From Christensenellaceae bacterium (GTDB lineage: Bacteria; Bacillota; Clostridia; Christensenellales; UBA1750): DNA of 5,114 bases. Each line of letters starts with the position of its first letter. Within the stretch, counting starts at the first letter, position 1. The notes beneath the pieces were generated by a model. That model had not been told where the DNA came from. It made no database searches and saw only the letters and a list, made by a program, of their open reading frames with translations. The stretch is taken from contig JAITTC010000179.1 of NCBI GenBank assembly GCA_031287285.1, positions 1-5,114 on the forward strand, written 5' to 3'. The translations under genes and the position numbers were made by a program. Below, piece after piece: positions 1 to 5,114 of this stretch.

Positions 1-1020
1 TTTTCGGCAGCCCTGGTGCCCGGCGCGCAGTTTCGGCAGCTCGAGGTTTCGGTGCCTGCCAAGAACGGCGTCTGGGTTTTAGCAGGCATGATCCGCGAAA
101 GCGGGCTGCGCCGTAGCGCCGAGGCCTTTCAGGCAAGGTCGCTGACGCTGCTCCTGGCCTGCATCCTGCTCTCAGTTCTGCTGGCAAACCTCAGCTCCGC
201 GCTGATCGTCCAGCCGATCCTCAACATAGAGCGCGCCATGAGCCACGTAAACACCGCCAAGGATCCGCGCCTGCGGCCCTCCGGCACGAGGGAATTCGTC
301 CGCCTGGCGGGCCAGTACAACGCCCTGCTCGACCAAATCGACGGGCTCGTCGAGGATGCGACCAAAAAGCAAGCGCAGCTTCGGAGCCTCGAATTGGCCG
401 CCCTTCAAGACCAGATTAACCCCCACTTTTTATATAACACCCTCGATTCCATCGTCTGGACCCTGGAGGATGAGCGCTCCAAAGAGGCCATTATCATGGT
501 CGAGGCGCTGGCCAAGCTCCTGCGGCTCTCGATCCATCTGGGCGGCAACTTCCACACCGTAGAAAACGAGGTCGAGCACGCGCGCTGCTACCTGCTCCTG
601 CAATCCGCCAGGCTCTCGCGGCGCTTCCGCTACGAAATCGAGGTCGAAAACGCCGCGCTCCCCCTCTATTGCCCCAAGATCATCCTGCAGCCCTTAATCG
701 AAAACGCGATTAAGTATGGCGTTGGCGACCTTTCGGGCCGCACGGTGAGCGTGCGGGTCTATCTGCAGGCGGGCAGGCTCAAAATGCAGGTCTATGACGA
801 CGGCATGGGCATTGAGCACGCCCTGCTCGGGCGCCTCCAGGCGCAGATGCTCGAGGGCCTGCCGCCAGAGGACGAAAGCCGCCCGAGCGGCATCGGCATG
901 AAGAACGTCAACCGCCGCATCAAGCTGCTCTGCGGCGAGGAATACGGCCTGCGCATCGACAGCGAAATGGAGGAATGGACTTGCATACAGTACAGCCTGC
1001 CCCTGCAAAAGCAGCCCTGA
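1..1020 (+). CDS. Sensor histidine kinase, YesM/LytS type (5'-truncated by window edge)
   Basis: Membrane-bound two-component sensor kinase; the reading frame is open to base 1, so the N-terminus (normally a first membrane helix and an extracytoplasmic sensor domain) is missing and the GTG at 16 is not the real start. In order, the 339 visible residues show the end of the outside domain, a membrane helix (about 139-210), a HAMP linker (about 211-360), the His_kinase block QINPHFLYNTLDS with the phospho-accepting His at 424-426, and an HATPase domain with N box QPLIENAIKYG (Asn at 703-705), G1 box DDGMGI (796-813) and G2 box GIGMKNVNRR (from 889). All catalytic boxes look intact. Family members pair with YesN-type AraC-family response regulators controlling carbohydrate uptake; such a partner is not in the window and would be expected upstream. 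The 3' end overlaps the next gene, suggesting one operon. The signal sensed is unknown. Confidence 0.95.
   Translation, partial: FSAALVPGAQFRQLEVSVPAKNGVWVLAGMIRESGLRRSAEAFQARSLTLLLACILLSVLLANLSSALIVQPILNIERAMSHVNTAKDPRLRPSGTREFVRLAGQYNALLDQIDGLVEDATKKQAQLRSLELAALQDQINPHFLYNTLDSIVWTLEDERSKEAIIMVEALAKLLRLSIHLGGNFHTVENEVEHARCYLLLQSARLSRRFRYEIEVENAALPLYCPKIILQPLIENAIKYGVGDLSGRTVSVRVYLQAGRLKMQVYDDGMGIEHALLGRLQAQMLEGLPPEDESRPSGIGMKNVNRRIKLLCGEEYGLRIDSEMEEWTCIQYSLPLQKQP
969..974 (+). promoter_or_regulatory. Shine-Dalgarno site inside the kinase gene
   Basis: GGAGGA lies within the coding sequence of the kinase. It is one base short of touching the ATG at 975 when measured from GGAGG, which is too close for normal initiation, but it is 7 bases upstream of the in-frame TTG at 981, which is ideal. 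It therefore favours TTG 981 as the start of the following lipoprotein. Confidence 0.6.
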
Positions 1021-1928
1021 CGGCCTTCTTCCGCGCCTTGTGCGCGCTTCTTCTCGTCCTGCCTCTTTCCGGCTGCGCGCGGCCAAACAGCGGCCTTTGG
1101 CTGATCTGCTCGTCCAGCGAAGGCTATTATTGGCAAAACCTGGTCGACGGAGTCAAGCAGGCCGCAGCGGATCACCACCGCGAGCTTAGCCTGCATGTTC
1201 TTTCAGAGGGCGAAGAGCTGCAGGATCTCCTGGCCCCGCTCGTTCGCGGCGGCGCCGATCTCGTCTTGCTCGCGCTGAATCGCGGCGACATTCCGCAGGA
1301 TTTTTATGCGCCCCTTCCCGTCGTGGCGCTGGGCTGTGAGCTGCCAAGCCAGCCAAACCTCCTCGGCCAGTATCGAAACAGCGAATATTTCACCGGGCAG
1401 GAAACCATGCAGACGCTCAAGCGCGAGATCGGCAGCCAAATCGAGGTGCTGCTCGTCACTGGTGAAGAAAGCTACCTGCCAGACGACGCCTGGGAGGCCG
1501 AACTGCGCAGGGAGGGCGGCTTGGGCGGGCTGATCTTCCACGAGCGCATCGTTTGCTATGGCGACCAGGACCTGGCCAATTCCGGCTGCAAGGCGGCGCT
1601 TGATGCCCACCCCGGCGTAAGGGCCGTGATCTGCCAGAACGAAAGCGCGACCCTCGGCGCCCTGCGCGCGCTACGCGAAGCTGGCGGCAGCGCCCTGATC
1701 CTCGGGCGAGACATAAACGAGGAGATCGCGCAGGGTATCGAGGATGGCCTTGTGCAGGTCAGCTACGTCACCAACGCCTATGCGCTTGGCTATCTTGGCC
1801 TAAGCGACCAGCTAAGCCCCCGGCAGGATTCCGCGGCTCCGCAGCTTCGGGTCATCGACTCGATCCCCGTCCGGGCCGAAAATCTCTTCAGCGAGCAGGT
1901 CGTCAGGCTGCTCTTCCCCATGGAGTGA
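981..1928 (+). CDS. LacI/RbsB-fold sugar-binding lipoprotein, probable sensing partner of the kinase
   Basis: Predicted 315-residue extracytoplasmic binding protein of the Peripla_BP_4 (RbsB/LacI-like) type, tethered to the membrane outer face. A hydrophobic signal segment ends in the lipobox LSGC (Cys32, codon 1074-1076). The mature part has the alternating beta/alpha pattern of the family: an opening strand GLWLICSSSEGYYWQNLVDG, then GGADLVLLAL, the hinge-side segment AVICQNESATLGALRAL (Asn at 1638-1640) and GRDINEEIAQGIEDG (Asp at 1710-1712), followed by VSYVTNAYALGYLGL. TTG 981 is chosen because GGAGGA sits at proper spacing; ATG 975 is in frame two codons earlier and is the alternative. 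It overlaps the kinase by 40 bases and has no permease of its own class beside it, so I infer a ligand-presenting role for the kinase rather than transport. Five cysteines remain in the mature domain, which is unusual. Ligand unknown. Confidence 0.87.
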   Translation: MHTVQPAPAKAALTAFFRALCALLLVLPLSGCARPNSGLWLICSSSEGYYWQNLVDGVKQAAADHHRELSLHVLSEGEELQDLLAPLVRGGADLVLLALNRGDIPQDFYAPLPVVALGCELPSQPNLLGQYRNSEYFTGQETMQTLKREIGSQIEVLLVTGEESYLPDDAWEAELRREGGLGGLIFHERIVCYGDQDLANSGCKAALDAHPGVRAVICQNESATLGALRALREAGGSALILGRDINEEIAQGIEDGLVQVSYVTNAYALGYLGLSDQLSPRQDSAAPQLRVIDSIPVRAENLFSEQVVRLLFPME

Positions 1929-1931
1929 GGG

Positions 1932-1964
1932 TTTTCTCTCTTTTTCCCCTCCTTTCCCCTCTTT
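1932..1964 (+). other. Uninterrupted 33-base pyrimidine tract
   Basis: Just after the lipoprotein stop codon the + strand contains only C and T for 33 bases, then a single A and seven more pyrimidines. It lies directly upstream of the intrinsic terminator. The transcript here would be unstructured and G-free. No function can be assigned from the sequence. Confidence 0.6.
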
Positions 1965-1981
1965 ATCTCCTCAAGCGCCGG

Positions 1982-2010
1982 AGCACGGGCGAAAAGTCCG
2001 TGCTTTTTTT
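1982..2010 (+). terminator. Rho-independent terminator of the kinase/lipoprotein unit
   Basis: A 9-bp stem pairs 1982-1990 (AGCACGGGC) with 1996-2004 (GTCCGTGCT), with one G-T wobble and a five-base GAAAA loop. It runs straight into seven T residues (2004-2010). It is placed 53 bases after the lipoprotein stop and before the importer genes, so it separates the sensing unit from the transport unit. Confidence 0.9.
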
Positions 2011-2026
2011 CGGTTTCCGAAGGTTT

Positions 2027-2082
2027 TTCACATTGCCGCGCGAGCGAACTTCATAGTACCCTAAATTAGGTTAATTGTTTAG
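2027..2082 (+). promoter_or_regulatory. Probable promoter/operator region of the importer operon
   Basis: This AT-rich island in otherwise GC-rich DNA lies between the terminator and the importer's binding-protein gene. TTCACA (2027-2032) matches five of six bases of a -35 box, but the best partner, CATAGT (2052-2057), is only a 4/6 match at a long 19-base spacing. TAAATT (2062-2067) and GTTAAT (2070-2075) are other 4/6 candidates for a -10 box without a good -35. A weak promoter is what one expects if an AraC-type activator is needed, but that is inference. No convincing catabolite-repression (cre) site was found. Confidence 0.4.
2060..2070. repeat. 11-bp perfect palindrome CCTAAATTAGG, possible operator
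   Basis: CCTAA and TTAGG flank a central A. With one mismatched pair the symmetry extends to 2057-2073 (TA outside each arm). The arms are too close together to form a good RNA hairpin, so a DNA-level protein-binding site is the more natural reading. It sits 48 bases before the binding-protein start, overlapping candidate promoter elements. Confidence 0.45.
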
Positions 2083-2103
2083 CCAAAATCACGAACGGGA
2101 ACG

Positions 2104-2109
2104 AGGAGG
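2104..2109 (+). promoter_or_regulatory. Strong ribosome binding site of the importer binding protein
   Basis: Perfect AGGAGG, nine bases upstream of the ATG at 2119. It fixes the start and predicts high translation, in contrast with the weaker start arrangement of the first permease downstream. Confidence 0.85.
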
Positions 2110-2118
2110 AACCACAAA

Positions 2119-3525
2119 ATGCGCTTACAAAAAGCATTCACCCTCATTCTAGCTGCCTTGCTGCTGCTCGGCCTGGTGAGCTGCGGCACGCCAGCCTCCC
2201 CAGCCACGGAAGCGCCCTCCGGGGGCGGCTCCGCCCCGGCCACAAGCCAGCCGGCGCCTCCCGCCGGTGAAACCAAAAAGGTGGAGCTCCTCACCTGGAC
2301 GAACGAGCCCACCGTGCTGTTCCTGCAGTCCATCCAGGCGGGCTTTCAGGAAGCCTACCCGGGCTATGAGCTCGTGATCTCCAACGTGCCTTCGGGCGAT
2401 CATGACTCGGCCCGCGAAACCCGCGTGGCCGCCAACAACGTCGATATCATCTCGTTCCAGACCTTCGCCCTCCCTCAGGAGGATTGGAACAAGGACTTCG
2501 TCGATAAGCCGACCTGGCAGCAATACATCGACGACGGCCTGCTCCTGGACCTGACCGACGAAGCCTTCATGAAGAACTACAGCGCAGACATTTTGGCGGG
2601 CAACGCCTACAGGGATCGGTTCTATTCCATCTGCCAGGGCACGGTGGCCTACACCGGCGTGTTCTATAACAAGGCCATCTTCACCGAGCTCGGCCTTTCA
2701 GAGCCCAAAACCTGGGATGAGTTCCTCGCGATCTGCGAAGCGGTGAAAAATAGCGGCAAATACAGCGTCATCACCGCCGGCGCGGCCGATAACTGGCCGC
2801 TGAACATGTTCAAAAACGCCATCTTCAACGCGATGTTCACCGAGGATGAAAGCTCTGAGATCGGCCGCAAGCTCATGACCGGCGAACTTACGCACACGGA
2901 CCCAAGCCTGGCCCCGATTTATACCTGCATGGAGCAGTTCGCCTCCTATATGGAGCCCGGCGTCACCGGCATCAACTATTCAGACGCCCCGGGCCGCTTC
3001 GCAGCCGGCAACATGGCGATGTACGCGGACGGATCCTGGACTGCCCCCACGATTGAAACCGCGAATCCGGATCTCGACTTTGGGTACTTCTCGCTTCCCG
3101 GCCTCAGCGCGCGGGGCGACGGCCTGCCGCCCCAGTACGGCATCAAGTACGACCTCTCGTTCTCGGTGCCCAGCAACGCGCCCAACAAGGAAGGCGCGCT
3201 GAACTTCCTCGAGTACTTCTCTCGCAAGGAGATCTACACCTCCTTCCTCAACTCGGTCGGCGGCTTCTCGCCCACCCAAGCCGATACCATCCTTGAAAAC
3301 GCCTTCCTCAACAGCCTGGCCCCCGGCCTGCAAAAGCCCAAGCTCAACCCGGAGTTCCTGATCTACGGCCTCAAGGGCGTGGGCGAATACGGCGCCAACG
3401 GCGGCTTTAGCTTCTTCTATCTCGACGTTCTGGGCGGCCCCTACACCAAGGAGCAGCTCGCCCAGGCAGCTGCAGACGACTACGCGACGGCTCTTGCCTC
3501 TCTTTCTACCCTGCAAGGGCAATAG
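2119..3525 (+). CDS. CUT1-type ABC importer, extracellular carbohydrate-binding lipoprotein
   Basis: Predicted 468-residue solute-binding protein of the SBP_bac_1 (MalE/UgpB-like) family that captures a sugar or oligosaccharide outside the cell and delivers it to the permease pair encoded next. The signal peptide has a charged start (MRLQK), a leucine-rich core and the lipobox LVSC with Cys22. Residues 23-52 form a low-complexity Gly/Ser/Ala/Pro/Thr tether. The domain begins with the strand KKVELLTWTNEPTVLFLQSI, contains GVFYNKAIFTELGL followed by PKTWDEFLAICEAV, and carries the family hallmark FAAGNMAMYADGSW at residues 294-307. Length is normal for the family. The start is well supported by AGGAGG at good spacing. 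It opens the transport operon, after the upstream terminator and a candidate promoter. The substrate is not readable; proximity to the sensing genes suggests the same or a related carbohydrate. Confidence 0.95.
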   Translation: MRLQKAFTLILAALLLLGLVSCGTPASPATEAPSGGGSAPATSQPAPPAGETKKVELLTWTNEPTVLFLQSIQAGFQEAYPGYELVISNVPSGDHDSARETRVAANNVDIISFQTFALPQEDWNKDFVDKPTWQQYIDDGLLLDLTDEAFMKNYSADILAGNAYRDRFYSICQGTVAYTGVFYNKAIFTELGLSEPKTWDEFLAICEAVKNSGKYSVITAGAADNWPLNMFKNAIFNAMFTEDESSEIGRKLMTGELTHTDPSLAPIYTCMEQFASYMEPGVTGINYSDAPGRFAAGNMAMYADGSWTAPTIETANPDLDFGYFSLPGLSARGDGLPPQYGIKYDLSFSVPSNAPNKEGALNFLEYFSRKEIYTSFLNSVGGFSPTQADTILENAFLNSLAPGLQKPKLNPEFLIYGLKGVGEYGANGGFSFFYLDVLGGPYTKEQLAQAAADDYATALASLSTLQGQ

Positions 3526-3544
3526 CCATTCCCTCCTTCCGCTG

Positions 3545-3590
3545 CGTTTCCGGGCCGCCGCCTTGCCGCCGCGGCCCGGAAACGGTTTTT
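3545..3590 (+). terminator. Intercistronic stem-loop with T-run between binding protein and permease
   Basis: A perfect 14-bp GC-rich stem pairs 3545-3558 (CGTTTCCGGGCCGC) with 3571-3584 (GCGGCCCGGAAACG) around a 12-base loop, followed one base later by TTTTT (3586-3590) and ATT. It has the form of an intrinsic terminator inside an operon. In binding-protein-dependent importers such elements let part of the transcripts end after the binding protein and also shield its mRNA from 3' decay, giving more binding protein than permease; here that role is inferred. Confidence 0.85.
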
Positions 3591-3592
3591 AT

Positions 3593-3618
3593 TCCCCGTT
3601 ATTTCTTCCGAAAGGGGG
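3593..3618 (+). promoter_or_regulatory. Ribosome binding site of permease 1 within a small potential hairpin
   Basis: The GGGGG run (3614-3618), preceded by AAA, lies seven bases upstream of TTG 3626 and decides that start. The same G run can pair with TCCCC at 3593-3597, and adjoining TTTC (3602-3605) can pair with GAAA (3610-3613) around a TTCC loop, leaving GTTA bulged. If formed, this would hide the ribosome binding site. The pairing is read by eye and its stability was not computed. Confidence 0.5.
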
Positions 3619-3625
3619 CAAGAGC

Positions 3626-4597
3626 TTGGCTCTTTTAAAAATCACAGCGCCTCAAAGGCGCAAAGCGCGCAGACTCCGCACCTTCGCCCCGTGGATGATT
3701 ATGCTGTGCATCCTGCCCGGCCTTTTGCACTATTTCGCCTTCAGGCTGATCCCCTCCGCGACGACCGCGGTGCTTTCCTTCACCAATATTTCGGGCCTGC
3801 CGGGCAGCGCGTTTTCGTTCATCGGCCTTGCCAACTACAGGGAGTTCTTCATCCTGCAAAACACGAGGGACCTTTTTGGCGCCTTGACGCGCACGGCCAT
3901 CTTCGCCGTAACGGTCACCGTTATTCAAAACGCCATCGCCCTGCTCATGGCGGTGGTGCTGACCAACAAGATCATGAAGGGCAGGAACCTCTACCGGGCG
4001 GTGTACTTCATGCCCGTGGTGCTGGGCGCCGCCGTGGTGGCCACGATGTGGAAGCTCCTCTTCTCAACGCCGACCGGGCCGATCTTCCTCTTCATGCAAG
4101 GGGTTTTGGGCCTTGAAAACCCGCCCGCGATCCTGAGCAGCTACAGCTATGCCTTCCCCGCGGTCATCGCCGCGCAAATCTGGCAGAACATGGGCTATTC
4201 CATGGTGATCTTCATCGCCGGCCTGCAGAACATCCCAGAAGAGATCTACGAGGCAGCCTATATCGACGGCGCGGGCGAGTGGCAGGCCTTTTGGCGCATC
4301 ACCTTCCCGCTGCTTTGGTCGTCGATCACGGTCAACACCCTGCTGGCCATCATCGGCTCGCTGCAGTCCTTCGAGCTCATCATGACCATCACCTCCGGGC
4401 AGTTCAACACCGCGACCCTTGGCATGATGGTCTTCGCCACAGCCTTTGGCGGGCGCGGGGCGACCTCGTCGGGCGGCAGCCTGGCCGGCATGCGCCAGGG
4501 CTATGCGGCGGCGCAGAGCATCGTGCTGTTCGTGGCCGTGTGCACGGTCACGATCCTCTCGCAGCTCCTCATGCGCAAGATGGAGGTGGACCAATAG
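3626..4597 (+). CDS. CUT1 ABC importer permease 1 (MalF/UgpA/LplB-like)
   Basis: Predicted 323-residue inner-membrane permease, one half of the transport channel. TTG 3626 is chosen because an AAAGGGGG site lies seven bases upstream and the resulting N-terminus is short, basic (QRRKARRLR) and cytoplasmic, as usual; the frame is open further upstream but that would translate the intercistronic hairpin. About six hydrophobic helices are visible, near residues 21-43, 84-114, 123-145, 172-200, 225-252 and 294-316. The ATPase-docking EAA loop is IPEEIYEAAYIDGAGEWQAF (EAA at 209-211, invariant-type Gly at 217), followed by the usual FPLL. A Gly/Ser-rich stretch at residues 275-289, before the last helix, is longer than the usual short link there. 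The stop codon abuts the start of the second permease (TAGATG). No ATPase gene is seen nearby in the window. Confidence 0.95.
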   Translation: MALLKITAPQRRKARRLRTFAPWMIMLCILPGLLHYFAFRLIPSATTAVLSFTNISGLPGSAFSFIGLANYREFFILQNTRDLFGALTRTAIFAVTVTVIQNAIALLMAVVLTNKIMKGRNLYRAVYFMPVVLGAAVVATMWKLLFSTPTGPIFLFMQGVLGLENPPAILSSYSYAFPAVIAAQIWQNMGYSMVIFIAGLQNIPEEIYEAAYIDGAGEWQAFWRITFPLLWSSITVNTLLAIIGSLQSFELIMTITSGQFNTATLGMMVFATAFGGRGATSSGGSLAGMRQGYAAAQSIVLFVAVCTVTILSQLLMRKMEVDQ

Positions 4598-5114
4598 ATG
4601 AGCAGGCAAAAAAACCTCCCCTTTTTGGTGTTTTGCTACGCGCTGGTGGCCCTGTTCCTCTTCCTTTATCTCTTCCCGCTGTTCTTCAGCTTCAACACCT
4701 CGGTCAAGACCACGCAGGAATACCTCTTAAACCCCGCGGGCCTGACGCGCTCTTGGACCTTCGCCAATTACATCACCGCCTGGAACCGCGCCAAGTTCGG
4801 CAGCTATATCCTCAATTCCGTGCTCTATACGACGCTTTGCACCATCGCTTCGCTGCTGATGTCGCTGCTCATCGCCTTCCCAATCGCAAGGAAGTATGTG
4901 GCTGCCAGCAACCTTCTTTACTTCCTGTTCCTTTGCGGGCTGTTTCTGCCCTCGGGCACCATCCCGCTCTTCCAAATCCTCCTGAAGCTTGGCCTATATA
5001 ACACCAAGCCCGGCTATATGCTCGTGATGACCGGCGTGAGCGCCACCTCGGTGTTCTTCTTCACGGGTTACTTTAAGTCAATCCCCCGGGATATGGACGA
5101 AGCCGCGGCCATCG
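4598..5114 (+). CDS. CUT1 ABC importer permease 2 (MalG/UgpE/AraQ-like), 3'-truncated by window edge
   Basis: The reading frame is open from ATG 4598 to the last base, giving 172 residues of a second permease subunit that should pair with permease 1. It starts MSRQKNLPFLVFCYALVALF, with a long first helix, followed by the typical family stretch FFSFNTSVKTTQEYL, then WTFANYITAW and NSVLYTTLCTIASLLMSLLIAFPIAR, and then LFLPSGTIPLFQILLKLGLYNT. The window ends just inside the EAA loop, at IPRDMDEAAAI. GGAGG at 4582-4586, inside the end of permease 1, supplies a ribosome binding site about 11 bases before the ATG, and the two genes share no spacer, so translation is probably coupled. The rest of the protein (roughly 100 residues in this family) lies beyond the window. 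Confidence 0.95.
   Translation, partial: MSRQKNLPFLVFCYALVALFLFLYLFPLFFSFNTSVKTTQEYLLNPAGLTRSWTFANYITAWNRAKFGSYILNSVLYTTLCTIASLLMSLLIAFPIARKYVAASNLLYFLFLCGLFLPSGTIPLFQILLKLGLYNTKPGYMLVMTGVSATSVFFFTGYFKSIPRDMDEAAAI

Noticed and set aside
16..18. GTG as the start of the kinase gene
   Set aside because: The frame is open through base 1 and starting here would delete the sensor domain and first helix that the family needs; there is also no ribosome binding site visible in the 15 bases before it.
1929..2118. Riboswitch or small RNA gene in the intergenic region
   Set aside because: Apart from the terminator, the pyrimidine tract and the short palindrome, I see no further stem set or conserved riboswitch core; the remaining leader is too short and unstructured to support one.
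2980..3522. 180-codon minus-strand frame opposite the binding protein
   Set aside because: No ribosome binding site or domain recognised; the opposite strand carries an intact SBP_bac_1 protein with all family motifs.
3494..3625. Longer N-terminus for permease 1 starting at TTG 3494
   Set aside because: It would overlap the binding-protein gene, translate the intercistronic stem-loop and add about 44 residues not expected in the family; TTG 3626 has a ribosome binding site at seven bases.
4064..4609. 181-codon open frame on the minus strand opposite permease 1
   Set aside because: Composition is His/Asp/Arg/Gly-rich with no recognisable domain, and it lies wholly over a well-supported permease; long antisense frames are common in GC-rich coding DNA.
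4279..5001. 240-codon + strand frame across the permease 1/permease 2 junction
   Set aside because: It is an out-of-frame reading of two clear permease genes, His/Arg/Pro-rich, without membrane helices or a known motif.
1..5114. Mobile elements, CRISPR repeats, tRNA or rRNA genes
   Set aside because: No transposase-like frame, regularly spaced repeats, terminal inverted repeats or RNA gene signatures were seen on either strand.

Overview
This is a GC-rich (roughly 60% by eye) stretch of bacterial DNA with every recognisable gene on the + strand. Strong AGGAGG-type ribosome binding sites, lipoprotein-type substrate-binding proteins, a YesM/LytS-type sensor kinase and TTG starts point to a Gram-positive Bacillota, plausibly a GC-rich clostridial or Paenibacillus-like lineage. 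That placement is inference; no marker gene is present.

Layout. Positions 1-1020 hold the C-terminal part of a sensor histidine kinase whose N-terminus lies upstream of the window. Its 3' end overlaps a gene (about 981-1928) for a LacI/RbsB-fold sugar-binding lipoprotein. A pyrimidine tract and a clear intrinsic terminator (1982-2010) close this first unit. A short AT-rich control region (about 2027-2082) with an 11-bp palindrome precedes the second unit. That unit is a CUT1-family carbohydrate ABC importer: an extracellular substrate-binding lipoprotein (2119-3525), a first permease (3626-4597) and a second permease (4598 to beyond the window end). A perfect 14-bp GC-rich stem-loop followed by a T-run lies between the binding protein and the first permease.

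How the parts fit. Kinase plus periplasmic-type binding protein next to a CUT1 importer resembles known Bacillota carbohydrate-sensing systems, in which a LacI-fold binding lipoprotein presents ligand to a YesM/LytS kinase and a YesN-type AraC-family regulator switches on the transporter (for example XylFII-LytS-YesN). The response regulator is not in the window and would be expected just upstream. The ATPase is also absent; many CUT1 importers of this group borrow a shared MsmX/UgpC-type ATPase encoded elsewhere. The substrate cannot be read from the sequence. I see no mobile element, CRISPR array, RNA gene or clearly novel system; the most interesting signals are regulatory: the overlapping kinase/lipoprotein start, the palindrome before the importer, and the stacked features that should lower permease expression relative to the binding protein.
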